Assembly: GCA_009838175.1 (NCBI GenBank)
Contig: VXSB01000056.1
Span: forward strand, 1 to 64,000
DNA from: Chloroflexota bacterium
GTDB lineage: Bacteria; Chloroflexota; Dehalococcoidia; Lucifugimonadales; Lucifugimonadaceae
DNA length: 64,000 nt
Reading direction: 5' to 3'
Notes under the pieces: generated by a model
Database searches by the model: none
Seen by the model: only the letters and a program-made list of their open reading frames with translations
Told to the model about the DNA's origin: nothing
Position numbers and translations under genes: made by a program
Shown: positions 25,404 through 34,343 of the stretch, piece after piece
How positions within the stretch are numbered: position 1 is the first letter of the stretch
How the letters are laid out: every line of letters starts with the position of its first letter

Positions 25404-26414
25404 CTAGCGCTTAGCACTGATCTGATCCTGATTGTAAGTACTCGTGACTTCGGAGTAAGTCGTCCTGACGGCCTCGCTCGCCGCGGTCGCCTCATCGAGA
25501 GCCTCTTGCGGGACATCCTCGTGCCACGCCTCCAGATTCGAGTGAATGTGCTCGACCGTGTGGGCGCCCATGATGCACACAGTAACTGCGGGATTGCTGA
25601 TTACCCAGCGCGAGGTCAGAGCGTTCATCGAAATCCCGTGTTTCTTTGCGATGCCGACAATCTTCTCGACGACGTCGAAATTAGCTTGTGACCAGTAGGT
25701 GTTACGGAAAGATTGATAGTGCCGGAAATCGGGCGAAAACCGGCTACCTGGTTCGGCCTTAAAGTGGAGGTCTTGCCCGAGAAGGAGCCCGCCAGCTCTA
25801 GGCGAGAACGCCATGACACCGAAACCGTACTCTTTAGAGACCGGGAACAGCTCGCGCTCGGGGTCTCTAGCCAACAGACTGTACCGAGTTTGCAGACAAT
25901 CGAAACGACGGGCTCCTAGCTTCTCCGCTTGCCACAACGCCTCTACGAGTTGAAACGCAGCGAAGTTGGCTACGCCGATGTAGCGCGCCTTCCCAGCCTG
26001 GATGATGTCGCTGTACGCAAGCACGAATTCGTCGATCGGCACGTCAAGAGGGAAGTCGTGGATCTGGTAGAGGTCGATGTAATCCGTGTTTAGACGCCGC
26101 AGCGAATCGTCGATCGCATCCATCGCGTACTTACGACTGACCTGCCGATCATTTGGTCCGAGTCCAAGACGCCCGTTCCCCTTGGAGGCCAAAATGACAT
26201 CGTATCGTCGTCCCTGCATGAACTTGCCGACGTACGTCTCTGATCGACCTTCCTCATAGACGTTGGCGGTGTCGATGAAGTTCACACCGCCATCGAACGC
26301 GGCAGCCATGACGCGCAACGACTCCGCCTCATCCATCTGCCCGCCGAAGTTGTCGCCACCCATGCAGTATTCGGAGACCTTGAGGCCTGTTCTTCCTAGT
26401 CTGACGTAGTTCAT
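25404..26414 (-). CDS. Aldo/keto reductase
   Basis: A 336-residue aldo/keto reductase, a TIM-barrel NADPH enzyme reducing aldehydes or ketones. The catalytic tetrad is visible: Asp and Tyr in FIDTANVYEEGRSE, Lys in ILASKGNGRLG, His in DLYQIHDFPLD. The C-terminal NADPH site is VCIMGAHTVEHIHSNLEAW. The ATG at 26414 follows a TTG and gives the same N-terminus (MNYVRLGRTGLKVSEY) as its paralogue at 26477-27448. Both carry DNFGGQ after the first strand, marking a shared subfamily related to YajO/L-glyceraldehyde-3-phosphate reductases. It is part of the 33.3-21.9 kb minus-strand run. Confidence 0.9.
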   Translation of the reverse strand: MNYVRLGRTGLKVSEYCMGGDNFGGQMDEAESLRVMAAAFDGGVNFIDTANVYEEGRSETYVGKFMQGRRYDVILASKGNGRLGLGPNDRQVSRKYAMDAIDDSLRRLNTDYIDLYQIHDFPLDVPIDEFVLAYSDIIQAGKARYIGVANFAAFQLVEALWQAEKLGARRFDCLQTRYSLLARDPERELFPVSKEYGFGVMAFSPRAGGLLLGQDLHFKAEPGSRFSPDFRHYQSFRNTYWSQANFDVVEKIVGIAKKHGISMNALTSRWVISNPAVTVCIMGAHTVEHIHSNLEAWHEDVPQEALDEATAASEAVRTTYSEVTSTYNQDQISAKR

Positions 26415-26476
26415 CAATTTTCTTTTCGACCCCGCTCGAACAGACCTTCACATTCCACTGGGATTGGACTCAAAGT

Positions 26477-27448
26477 CTAAACCTCTGCGAACGTCGTTCT
26501 GACGGCTTCGCTCGCAGTTGTAGCCTCGTCAAGTGCCTCTTGCGGGACATCTTCCTCCCAAGCCACCAGATTAGACCTCAACTGCTCTTCGGTCCGTGCA
26601 CCAACAATGCACGAGGTTACGACCGGGTTACTGATGACCCAACGCAACGCTAGCGCGTTCGCTGAAACTCCGTAACGTTCACCGATAGCGATGATCTTTT
26701 CCATCGTGTCGAACATCGGATCCGACCAGTAAGTGTCGCGATACCATTGCGATGCCCGGAAATCGTCGGAGAAGCGACCACCCGATTCGGCTTGGTAATT
26801 CCGATGCTTGCCCAATAGGAATCCACCCGCTTGCGGTGAGTAGGGGATTACTCCGATTCCGTATTCGGCGCATACCAGGAATAACTCCCGCTCCGGGTCA
26901 CGCATCAATAGGTTGTATTTGGGCTGAACACAGTCAAAGCGACGTGCGCCGAGTCGATCAGCCTCCCACAATGCCTCGACCAGTTGGTAACCGTTGAAAT
27001 TCGATACACCTATGTAACGCGCTTTGCCGGATTCAATTACGTCAGAGTAAGCCTGCACAAATTCGTCAATGGGCACATCGGGCGGGAACGAGTGGATCTG
27101 GTACAGGTCAACGTAATCGGTGTTCAACCGACGCAGGGAATCATCGATTGCCTGCATCACGTACTTTCGGCTTACGAACTGATCATTCGGACCGTCCCCG
27201 ACACGGCTATTCCCTTTAGTAGCAAGAATCACATCGTATCGACGATCTTGAATGAACTTCCCAACGATCGGCTCCGAACGTCCGTCCATGTAGGAGTTAG
27301 CTGTGTCGATGAAGTTAACTCCGTTATCAAAGGCTGCGCCCATGATCCGCAATGCCTCCGCTTCGTCGGTCTGGCCGCCGAAGTTATCAGCACCAACGCA
27401 GTACTCCGACACCTTCATCCCAGTTTTTCCTAGTCTGACGTGGTTCAT
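26477..27448 (-). CDS. Aldo/keto reductase
   Basis: A 323-residue aldo/keto reductase, tandem paralogue of 25404-26414, sharing DNFGGQ, NFIDTAN and the C-terminal EDVPQEALDEAT. The tetrad is in FIDTANSYMDGRSE (Asp, Tyr), LATKGNSRVG (Lys) and YQIHSFPPD (His). The cofactor site is CIVGARTEEQLRSNLVAW. ATG at 27448 is chosen over the upstream TTG because its product matches the paralogue N-terminus. The substrate is unknown; the surrounding sugar-acid and glycolate genes suggest a small hydroxy-aldehyde or sugar. Confidence 0.9.
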   Translation of the reverse strand: MNHVRLGKTGMKVSEYCVGADNFGGQTDEAEALRIMGAAFDNGVNFIDTANSYMDGRSEPIVGKFIQDRRYDVILATKGNSRVGDGPNDQFVSRKYVMQAIDDSLRRLNTDYVDLYQIHSFPPDVPIDEFVQAYSDVIESGKARYIGVSNFNGYQLVEALWEADRLGARRFDCVQPKYNLLMRDPERELFLVCAEYGIGVIPYSPQAGGFLLGKHRNYQAESGGRFSDDFRASQWYRDTYWSDPMFDTMEKIIAIGERYGVSANALALRWVISNPVVTSCIVGARTEEQLRSNLVAWEEDVPQEALDEATTASEAVRTTFAEV

Positions 27449-27488
27449 GGTGATTTGATGCCGCAATTATCGGTAGCCGTTGCCGACG

Positions 27489-28175
27489 TTAGTTCAGGCA
27501 TAAAGCCGCGTTCCAATCGGGTCCTCGAGGTTCAAACGGTTCAGTTGCTTCCACACAACGTTCCAAATCGTCGAGGAATTTCGGTTCATACCCTTTGGTA
27601 ACAAAATTGACGTTCCAAAGCCCGGATCTCTCAACTTTGCGTTGTTTATGTTGCCGCCAGTTTCCCAGCCATTCGTCTGAAGGTCTACCCAGTGCGTCTT
27701 TGCGCCAAAAACTCAAGAGCGCAATCGCGTTTCGCTCCATTGCCTTGCGAAGTTCGTGACCGTTTTCACCTTCGGCTTTGAGCCAAAGCAAAGGCATCTG
27801 GTCAACATAGCGGCTCACGCACGTCTGGTGGTTGTGACGTGAATATGAGTTCCCATTGGCGCAGGATCGGTTACGCAAAGCCATAGCCAGATGGTCACGC
27901 AACGATGATCGTCCAACATCGTTTTTGTGTTGAGTCAGACGCCACCACAAAGTGCTGGGAGAACCGAAATTAGTCCCGTGGGTGCCGACGTAGACCACGC
28001 GAAGGTCGGTCGGTGTTCCTCTGCGCAACTCTCCGCGTTCGAAGAAGAAATAGACTCCTTGCGGCCATTTTTCATGGCCGTCGCAATCGTCCAACACGAT
28101 TTTGCCGCCGACACGGTCCTCAAGGCGCGTCAGCAAGCTGTAGAACCGTTCGATATCTTTTGCCCGATCTACCAT
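27489..28175 (-). CDS. GIY-YIG-like nuclease superfamily protein
   Basis: A 228-residue protein of unknown function with a GIY-YIG-like core. GVYFFFERGE stands for the GIY strand and RVVYVGTHG for the YIG strand, followed by STLWWRLTQHKND, where an Arg and His fall where the family has catalytic residues. The rest (SSLRDHLAMALRNRS, the Cys/His-containing segment CANGNSYSRHNHQTC) does not match a domain I know. It overlaps no conserved part of the aldo/keto reductase gene upstream, whose stop lies just inside the longer TTG-start version (28190). A nuclease between metabolic genes is out of place; it may be a late insertion. Confidence 0.6.
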   Translation of the reverse strand: MVDRAKDIERFYSLLTRLEDRVGGKIVLDDCDGHEKWPQGVYFFFERGELRRGTPTDLRVVYVGTHGTNFGSPSTLWWRLTQHKNDVGRSSLRDHLAMALRNRSCANGNSYSRHNHQTCVSRYVDQMPLLWLKAEGENGHELRKAMERNAIALLSFWRKDALGRPSDEWLGNWRQHKQRKVERSGLWNVNFVTKGYEPKFLDDLERCVEATEPFEPRGPDWNAALCLN

Positions 28176-28182
28176 CGCCAAT

Positions 28183-29268
28183 TCACGCAACCCTCGCCAA
28201 AGTCACCCCGGCCTGCCCAGATTGTGGCGGGTAGTTCATCGGTTCGACGGCTTGGAACTCGTCAGCGATAGCACGCACTTCGGACATTGCTTCTTCGCTC
28301 GCTGGCTTGCTCCACGCATCCAGAATGCCGTCGAGTTGATCAATCCTGCGCGCTCCAAATATCGGAGCGGTGACGCCGTCGTGCTCGGAAACCCACTGAA
28401 GCGCCAATCTGATAATTGGCTCGCCGTAACGCTCAGCAACTGACACCAGCTTCGCAACCGTCTCATGCCGCAAATCGTCGCCATAGCGTCGCTTCAACAC
28501 GCCTCCTCGCGAATCGTCCCGCACGCCGAATTTCGAATCGGCGACGTAGGAACCGCTGTGCTTGCCGGTCAAAAACCCGCTTGCTAACGGACTGTAGGGC
28601 ACTACCGCGATACCGTGCTTACGTGCAAACCGGATCATCTCTACTGCTAGACCAGGCTGCAAGATGTTGAACACGCTCTGGATCGCTTCGATCCGGTAGA
28701 GATTGCGCAGGTCTGACGTCCACAGGGCGGATGCCAACACCCACGTAGGGAAGTTGGACGCGCCAGCGTAGAGGACTTTGCCTTGATGAATCAAGTCGTC
28801 GACGGCTCGCAGCGTCTCCTCAATTGGTGTCTCCGCATCCCAGGAATGGCAATAGAGCAGGTCGATCCGGTCCGTCTTCAATCGTTTCAGCGAGCCCTCG
28901 ACAGTTCGGACGATGTGATACCGAGACGCCCCGATATCATTTACTCCGTCACCCACCTGCGAACGATACTTCGTTGCCAACACGACCTGATCGCGCCAGC
29001 TGGTCGAACGGAAAAAGTTACCGATGACCCGCTCGGAGTCGCCGATTGAGTATGAATCCGACGTGTCGATGAAGTTGATGCCGGCGTCAAAGGCCTTCGC
29101 CATTATCTCGTGCGAAGTAGACTCGTCACACCCGTAAGGGTTTCCAAAGTTATCCGAACCCAAGCACAGGTTCGAGACTTTGGTACCCGTCCGTCCGAGG
29201 TTCACGTATTCGATTGGGATGGCGGCACCTCCAAGGTTCGTGTTAGCCGTATTCGATGATAGACCCAC
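28183..29268 (-). CDS. Aldo/keto reductase
   Basis: A 361-residue aldo/keto reductase, more distant from the two at 25-27 kb and closer to the Kv-beta/YdhF-like group. The tetrad is in FIDTSDSYSIGDSE (Asp, Tyr), VLATKYRSQVG (Lys) and LLYCHSWDAETPIEE (His). AVVPYSPLASGFLTGKHSG and APIFGARRIDQLDGILDAW complete the barrel and cofactor site. The start is GTG; the first 15 residues are not conserved, so a slightly later start is possible. It sits 16 bases downstream of the Gfo/Idh gene and is likely to be co-transcribed with it. Confidence 0.9.
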   Translation of the reverse strand: MGLSSNTANTNLGGAAIPIEYVNLGRTGTKVSNLCLGSDNFGNPYGCDESTSHEIMAKAFDAGINFIDTSDSYSIGDSERVIGNFFRSTSWRDQVVLATKYRSQVGDGVNDIGASRYHIVRTVEGSLKRLKTDRIDLLYCHSWDAETPIEETLRAVDDLIHQGKVLYAGASNFPTWVLASALWTSDLRNLYRIEAIQSVFNILQPGLAVEMIRFARKHGIAVVPYSPLASGFLTGKHSGSYVADSKFGVRDDSRGGVLKRRYGDDLRHETVAKLVSVAERYGEPIIRLALQWVSEHDGVTAPIFGARRIDQLDGILDAWSKPASEEAMSEVRAIADEFQAVEPMNYPPQSGQAGVTLARVA

Positions 29269-29284
29269 GGCGAGTTGGTCGAAA

Positions 29285-30325
29285 TCATCTGTCTATATCC
29301 ACCCAGCGTTTCTCTTTCCAAGAAAGGTGCGCTGCATCAACGATCTTGGCCGCTTCCAAACCCGCCTCGAAGCTGGTATCGATCAACGATTGGTCGCCTG
29401 CCAATGCCCCAGCGACGAACTGCTCGTAAGGCATTGGGTAGGGAGGACCCGGATCAATGTCGTTCATCGGCAGGTTCTCGCCCGATGAACCTATCAGGCC
29501 GAAAAGGCAGTTCAAAGCTATCCGACCATTCGAACCGGCTACATCGACCAAGATGCCGCGCCTCGGCACCTCGCCGCGTTGAACGAAGCTGGTGTGTATG
29601 ACAGCGTAGGCGCCGTTGAAGTATTCGAGCAGGAATGCGGATGAGTCGGGGACATTTACATCGAAACCATCGGGCGCGTCGATAAACTGTCTACGTTTCT
29701 CCGCCGTATTCAAGACCGCCGAAACCCGAGCGACTTCCCCGTTGAGTAGGCGCGCCATATCGAAAACGTGTATCAATTCATAGACTGTGCCACCGCCATG
29801 CTCTGGCATGAATCGCCATGAGCCCACATCGGGACGGACATCTCGCTGCATCGACATGCCCCATCGGATGTTGACGTGGTAGACACCTCCAATGTAACCA
29901 TCAGCGATGTACCGGCTCATCCGACCAACTGGAGTTCGGCCACGCTGATTGAAGTTGACCGCGTGGATCACACCAGCGTTCTCTGCCGCATCCAACATCT
30001 CCTGGCATTCACTTGCAGTTAGCGCCAGCGGTTTCTCGCACAAAACCGGGCGACCGCTTGCGATGGCTTCCAAAGCGTAAAACTTGTGAGAATCGGTCGG
30101 TGTAATGATGTCGATGGCATCTATATCAGGATCATCGAGCATCTCTCGATGATCCGTGAATCCCTTCTCCACACCAAACCGCTCCTGCATCTCACGCAAC
30201 GGCTCTTCTGAACGCCGCATGAACGCCACCACCTCTACCTCTGGGATCTCCGCGAACGCCTCCATATGTTGCATCGCGAAGCCACCTGCACCGATAATGC
30301 CGATTCTGAGTTTTCGAGATGCCAT
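29285..30325 (-). CDS. Gfo/Idh/MocA-family oxidoreductase
   Basis: A 346-residue NAD(P)-dependent sugar or cyclitol dehydrogenase. The Rossmann fold starts at once with RIGIIGAGGFAMQHMEAF, the cofactor/catalytic EKP motif is CEKPLALTASECQEML near residue 100, and the C-terminal domain has GGGTVYELIHVFDMARLL, whose His is in the usual catalytic position. Members oxidise inositols, glucose-type sugars or reduce keto sugars. With GlcD, an HpcH aldolase and aldo/keto reductases on both sides, it fits a sugar-acid or polyol catabolic run. No signal peptide is present, so it is cytoplasmic. Confidence 0.92.
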   Translation of the reverse strand: MASRKLRIGIIGAGGFAMQHMEAFAEIPEVEVVAFMRRSEEPLREMQERFGVEKGFTDHREMLDDPDIDAIDIITPTDSHKFYALEAIASGRPVLCEKPLALTASECQEMLDAAENAGVIHAVNFNQRGRTPVGRMSRYIADGYIGGVYHVNIRWGMSMQRDVRPDVGSWRFMPEHGGGTVYELIHVFDMARLLNGEVARVSAVLNTAEKRRQFIDAPDGFDVNVPDSSAFLLEYFNGAYAVIHTSFVQRGEVPRRGILVDVAGSNGRIALNCLFGLIGSSGENLPMNDIDPGPPYPMPYEQFVAGALAGDQSLIDTSFEAGLEAAKIVDAAHLSWKEKRWVDIDR

Positions 30326-30404
30326 AATCTCCCTTTATCGTTTGGCAAATTAAGCATTCGCAGAGTTGGAAGGCGATAACGAAGCGTCAACGCGCTTGTC
30401 GCTT

Positions 30405-31859
30405 TCAAACCGCTTGCAAACCACCCGGTCCAGTAGCTCTAAACGCTTCTTCCGATATCCCATACGCGCTCCCGTGGACCGCGCCACCCGGGAATACCTT
30501 GCCCGGATTGAATCGCTCTCCCGCGCCGAATGCAGGGCGCAACTTGGCCATCGTAGCTAGGTCTTCTTCGGTGAAGACCAACGGCATGTATGCCTGCTTC
30601 TCGATGCCTATGCCGTGCTCGCCGCTTAACGCACCACCGGCCTCGACACATGCCGCCAATATCCGCTCACCACACTCAATGACGCGCCTCACCTGCGCCT
30701 TGTCGCGCCCGTCAAATAGGATGCACGGGTGCAGGTTTCCGTCGCCAGCGTGAAACACATTACCGATAGTCAGTCCCAACTCCTCGCCGATCTCTCGAAC
30801 TTGCCGCATGATGTCTCTGAGTTTGGTCCGTGGCACGACTCCGTCGACTAAGTAGTAGTTCGGTGCGATCGTTCCAAACGCACCGATCGCTCCCTTCCTA
30901 GTGGCCCACAATTCAGCGCGTTTCGCATCATCTTCCGCTTCGCGAATCTCCGAAGAATTGTTGGCGCGGCATATCTCTCGAACCCGTTGTCCCTGTTCAT
31001 CGACCGTTTCGCGCAAACCGTCGAGCTCAACGATTAGCACCGCCTCAGCATCGTCGGGATAGCCCGGATGGTAAACCGGTTCGCAAGCCTGTATCGTCAC
31101 CCGGTCCATCATCTCGATTGCTGAAGGCACCATGCCCGCTCCGATGATGTCTGATACCGACTGCGAAGCATCGTCCAAAGAGCGGAACGCTGCCAACATT
31201 GTCAGCACGGCTTCGAGCTTCCGCATCAATCTGACCGCCACCTTAGTAACGATCCCCAACGTTCCTTCCGATCCGATGAACGCGCCTCTCAAGTCATATC
31301 CGAACGTATCTCTTGAAGTTCCGCCTAACCAAACCTTCTCTCCATCAGCCAGCACAACCTCGATGCCCAACACGTGGTTAGTGGTGACTCCCAAAGCCAG
31401 ACAGTGCGGACCACCAGCGTTCTCCGCAACATTGCCGCCAATCGTGCATGCACGTTGCGAAGAAGGATCCGGAGCGTAATACAGACCGTACTGGGCAACC
31501 GCTTCGGAGAGTTCGATGTTGACAAGACCGGGTTCTACGATCGCCACACGGTTTTCTACATCAACCTCTAAAACCCGATTGAGCCGAGTCACCGGCAACA
31601 CAACCGAATCGTGCAGCGGAACAGCGCCGCCGCTTAATCCTGTTCCAGCGCCCCGTGGCACGATATTCGCGTCGCGCTCGTAGGCTGCCTTCACACACTC
31701 CGCGAGCTCGTCTGCGTTACCCGGCAGCACCACCGCGCCGGGAGGTGAACGATCTATCGAGCCGTCATACTCATACAGCAGCAAGTCATCTGAACCCCAG
31801 ATGACGTACTCTTCGCCGACGATTTCACGCAGGCGCTGTATCAGTGTCTCGTCAATCAT
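30405..31859 (-). CDS. glcD: Glycolate oxidase subunit GlcD / FAD-linked oxidase
   Basis: A 484-residue FAD-linked oxidase of the GlcD/D-lactate dehydrogenase type. The FAD-binding PP-loop is NIVPRGAGTGLSGGAVP (about residue 60), with GGNVAENAGGPHCLALGVT and YDLRGAFIGSEGTLGIVT in the same domain. The C-terminal half has the HAGDGNLHPCILFD and GALSGEHGIGIEKQAYMPL motifs that hold the catalytic His residues. It should oxidise glycolate (or D-lactate/related 2-hydroxy acids) with the GlcE and GlcF subunits encoded 6-10 kb downstream. It starts at ATG and lies between an HpcH-type aldolase and the Gfo/Idh gene. Confidence 0.92.
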   Translation of the reverse strand: MIDETLIQRLREIVGEEYVIWGSDDLLLYEYDGSIDRSPPGAVVLPGNADELAECVKAAYERDANIVPRGAGTGLSGGAVPLHDSVVLPVTRLNRVLEVDVENRVAIVEPGLVNIELSEAVAQYGLYYAPDPSSQRACTIGGNVAENAGGPHCLALGVTTNHVLGIEVVLADGEKVWLGGTSRDTFGYDLRGAFIGSEGTLGIVTKVAVRLMRKLEAVLTMLAAFRSLDDASQSVSDIIGAGMVPSAIEMMDRVTIQACEPVYHPGYPDDAEAVLIVELDGLRETVDEQGQRVREICRANNSSEIREAEDDAKRAELWATRKGAIGAFGTIAPNYYLVDGVVPRTKLRDIMRQVREIGEELGLTIGNVFHAGDGNLHPCILFDGRDKAQVRRVIECGERILAACVEAGGALSGEHGIGIEKQAYMPLVFTEEDLATMAKLRPAFGAGERFNPGKVFPGGAVHGSAYGISEEAFRATGPGGLQAV

Positions 31860-31883
31860 CAGATCGGACAGGGCGTACCGTTG

Positions 31884-32624
31884 CTAAGAGTTCTCGTCCA
31901 TGAATTGCTGTGCGCTATTCAATAGCAACTCGTGGATCCAGACCGAACCCATGATGTCGCCGCTCATGTAACAGCCCTTGCTGCGGATGTAGTCGGATAA
32001 CTCATCAGCCGCTTTTACGACATCCGGATGCTCCGGTTCGCCGGGATATCCGATGCCTTGCGCGAAGTCGTTCATACCGATGCCAAAGTAGTGGATGCCG
32101 TCGACTGCCAAAATGTCGTCGATGTTGTCGATCGATCCTTGGTCTTCGAGTAGGGCACCCACAAGCATGTTGTCGTTCGCCTGCTGATAGAAGTCTCGCT
32201 TGTCGCCCCAAGCATCTGGTGTGAACGAGTAGTTGGTTCCTCGATTGCCACCGAACGAACGATGGCCGATCGGACCGAAGTAGCAAGCGTCCACTAGCTT
32301 CTCAGCATCCTCGCCGCTAGCGATGTGAGGCCCCATGATGCCTTGAATACCGCGGTCGAGATACTGCAAGATGTGCGATGCTTCGACGTTCTCGACTCTT
32401 GCGACCGCAGTTGCTCCCGCCGCTTCAACCGCGCGTGTCATCTCCTCTAATTCGGTATATCCAAACGGGCCATGCTCACCATCCAACCAGACGTAATCGA
32501 AGTCCAGACGCCCGAGTATCTCTACATCCCACACCGATGGGAACGTCATTTGATACCCCAGAGCCTTACGACCCTTCTTCATCGCTTTCAGCACCCGGTT
32601 TTCGCGGACCATCATTTCAGCCAT
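31884..32624 (-). CDS. HpcH/HpaI-family aldolase
   Basis: A 246-residue class II pyruvate aldolase of the HpcH/HpaI/citrate-lyase beta fold. Marks: FDYVWLDGEHGPFGYTELEEM (acid/His region), RGIQGIMGPHIASGEDAEKL, and ALLEDQGSIDNIDDILAVDG followed by FGIGMNDFAQGIGYPGEPEHP; the metal-binding Glu and Asp fall in the last two blocks. Such enzymes cleave 2-keto-3-deoxy or 4-hydroxy-2-oxo acids into pyruvate and an aldehyde. ATG at 32624, with GGGAG seven bases upstream, is preferred to the adjoining TTG. It is 24 bases upstream of glcD on the same strand. Confidence 0.87.
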   Translation of the reverse strand: MAEMMVRENRVLKAMKKGRKALGYQMTFPSVWDVEILGRLDFDYVWLDGEHGPFGYTELEEMTRAVEAAGATAVARVENVEASHILQYLDRGIQGIMGPHIASGEDAEKLVDACYFGPIGHRSFGGNRGTNYSFTPDAWGDKRDFYQQANDNMLVGALLEDQGSIDNIDDILAVDGIHYFGIGMNDFAQGIGYPGEPEHPDVVKAADELSDYIRSKGCYMSGDIMGSVWIHELLLNSAQQFMDENS

Positions 32625-32654
32625 CAATCAACTCCCTTGCGGACTTATCGTCCT

Positions 32655-32984
32655 CTATTTAATCTTGCTAACGCCTTGTTCCATCTCGCTCTTAAGTTTG
32701 ACCGCAGTTCCGTAACAGAAAATACTGTAGTTCTGATCAGAACCGTGCTGGCCCGCTGGTTGAACCGGATTGATCCTTAGATCGATAACCGCGTCAGCCT
32801 CAATATTCTGAGCCGCAGCCGTAAGACGCTCAATCGCCTCTGCCGTCTTCTCTTCAATGTTGTTCGTTCCCCCACGCCCGAGTTTCTCGGCACCCGAGAC
32901 CAACCCGAGTACGTTGTCTATCTCACGTCCCGGTATGAAGTTCGTCGTGGTCAGTATCACAGACGGTTCTCTCCCCCAAGTCAT
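32655..32984 (-). CDS. YbjQ/UPF0145 family protein
   Basis: A 109-residue protein of the YbjQ (UPF0145, putative heavy-metal-binding) family. The family start VILTTTNFIPGREIDNVLGLVSG, the middle TAEAIERLTAAAQNIEADAVIDLRI and the C-terminal YSIFCYGTAVKLK are recognisable. These small proteins form pentameric rings; no activity is established. It has a strong GGAGG before its ATG. The upstream neighbour (33019-33333) belongs to the same family, so this is another tandem pair, placed at the head of the minus-strand catabolic run. Confidence 0.87.
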   Translation of the reverse strand: MTWGREPSVILTTTNFIPGREIDNVLGLVSGAEKLGRGGTNNIEEKTAEAIERLTAAAQNIEADAVIDLRINPVQPAGQHGSDQNYSIFCYGTAVKLKSEMEQGVSKIK

Positions 32985-33018
32985 CTCTTCAATCCTCCAG
33001 TTTGATCAGCCTTAAGGC

Positions 33019-33333
33019 TTACTTGAGCTTGACCGCTGTTCCATATGCGAGGATCTCAGCGAAGCCCTGACCTACCGACGAGGTGTTGTAGCGAGTGCTC
33101 ACGATTGCATCCGCGCCCATCGCCATAGCTTCACCAATCATGTTCTGAGTCGCGTCTTCTCTGGTGTCTCGCAGAAGACTCGAATACTCCGACACCGCAC
33201 CTCCGGTGATGTTCTTGATGCCCGCCATGAAGTCGTACCCGATGCCGCGGGCACGCACCGCGTTGCCGCGCACCAAACCCAAGACCTCGGCTGTCTTTTT
33301 GCCTTCCACGTTTTCTGTCGTAACGACGATCAT
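33019..33333 (-). CDS. YbjQ/UPF0145 family protein
   Basis: A 104-residue YbjQ-type protein with the classic pattern VVTTENVEGKKTAEVLGLVRGNAVRAR, then TREDATQNMIGEAMAMGADAIVSTRYNT and the closing EILAYGTAVKLK. It is a fuller match to the family than its downstream paralogue, whose loop after the first strand is shorter. GAGAGG lies before the ATG. It is the first gene of the minus-strand run ending at 21888 and is divergent from the HpcH-type aldolase at 33502, with a 168-base shared upstream region. Confidence 0.9.
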   Translation of the reverse strand: MIVVTTENVEGKKTAEVLGLVRGNAVRARGIGYDFMAGIKNITGGAVSEYSSLLRDTREDATQNMIGEAMAMGADAIVSTRYNTSSVGQGFAEILAYGTAVKLK

Positions 33334-33501
33334 TTCGATTTGCCTCTCACGATGCCAGTTCCGATTTCTCTTGATTGCTTCAAAGTTAACACTTCAACCG
33401 TCTTGGTTCGTCTCGACGATGGATGTTGTTAGTATCCTGTTTACCCGGTCAAGATCACCACTTAATGGTCAACCGCCGTACATCACAAGAACTGGAGAAC
33501 C

Positions 33502-34278
33502 ATGTACCCGAGCACAATCAGATCGAAACTGGCAACTGGTGGAGCAGTCCTCAGCACCAGCATGTTCTCACGTGAACCCCACGTGGCGCACACCATCTAC
33601 AGCAGCATCAAACCCGATTGGGTATGGATCGATCAGGAACACAGCCCGTGGGGCACCGAGAGCATCGGCACAATCTGCGTGCAGGGCCGAAACCTCGGCG
33701 TCTCCCCAGTCATCCGAGTCACCTGGAACCACCCTGGCGAAATCAAGAAGGCTTACGACGTGGGCGCGGTTGGCGTAATGGTTCCTCAGGTCGACAACCC
33801 AGAAGAGGCCGCAGAAGCCATCAGCTACTCGAAATACCCACCCATGGGCGAGCGGGGTGTCGCCCCGTGGTTCGCGTCGTTGCTCGACATCACGCAAGAC
33901 GACGTCCTGAAGCATGCCAACAACGAAACGCTTCTCATCATCCAGATGGAGAGCACCGAAGCGTATGAGAAGGTCGACGACACCCTTGCGCTGGAAGGCT
34001 TCGAAGTCCTCCTTGTCGGCCCTACTGACCTCTCGTGCACTCTCGGCATCCCCGGACAGATCCATCACGACAAGGTCGAGCAGATCATGTCCGACGTCGC
34101 CCAACGCGTCAAAGGAACTGGCAAGTTCCTCGCCACGACCTTCCAAGACCCCGAAGTCGCCCGCCGCTGGATCGCCGAAGGCTACACGATGATGAACATC
34201 TCGAGCCCGCTAGCTCTGGGCTGCGGCCCCATGGCAAACCTCTTCGCCGAACTCCGCGAACAGTTCCCCTGCGAATAG
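33502..34278 (+). CDS. HpcH/HpaI-family aldolase
   Basis: A 258-residue aldolase of the HpcH/HpaI fold. SIKPDWVWIDQEHSPWG is the acid/His region, GAVGVMVPQVDNPEEAAEAIS the phosphate-binding-like turn, and LLIIQMESTEAYEKVDDTLALEGFEVLLVGPTDLSCTLGIPG carries the metal-binding Glu and Asp. It should release pyruvate from a 2-oxo-4-hydroxy acid. It differs clearly from the aldolases at 31884 and 42.8-44.8 kb. In its promoter region, GGTCAA occurs twice (33447 and 33467) as direct repeats 20 bases apart just downstream of a TAGTAT box, possible regulator sites. Confidence 0.87.
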   Translation: MYPSTIRSKLATGGAVLSTSMFSREPHVAHTIYSSIKPDWVWIDQEHSPWGTESIGTICVQGRNLGVSPVIRVTWNHPGEIKKAYDVGAVGVMVPQVDNPEEAAEAISYSKYPPMGERGVAPWFASLLDITQDDVLKHANNETLLIIQMESTEAYEKVDDTLALEGFEVLLVGPTDLSCTLGIPGQIHHDKVEQIMSDVAQRVKGTGKFLATTFQDPEVARRWIAEGYTMMNISSPLALGCGPMANLFAELREQFPCE

Positions 34279-34343
34279 CGATTTCAAATCTCCTCACCTC
34301 GCAAACCTAAGAAAATCAGTCGCGAACTTGCGAATTCTCTAGG

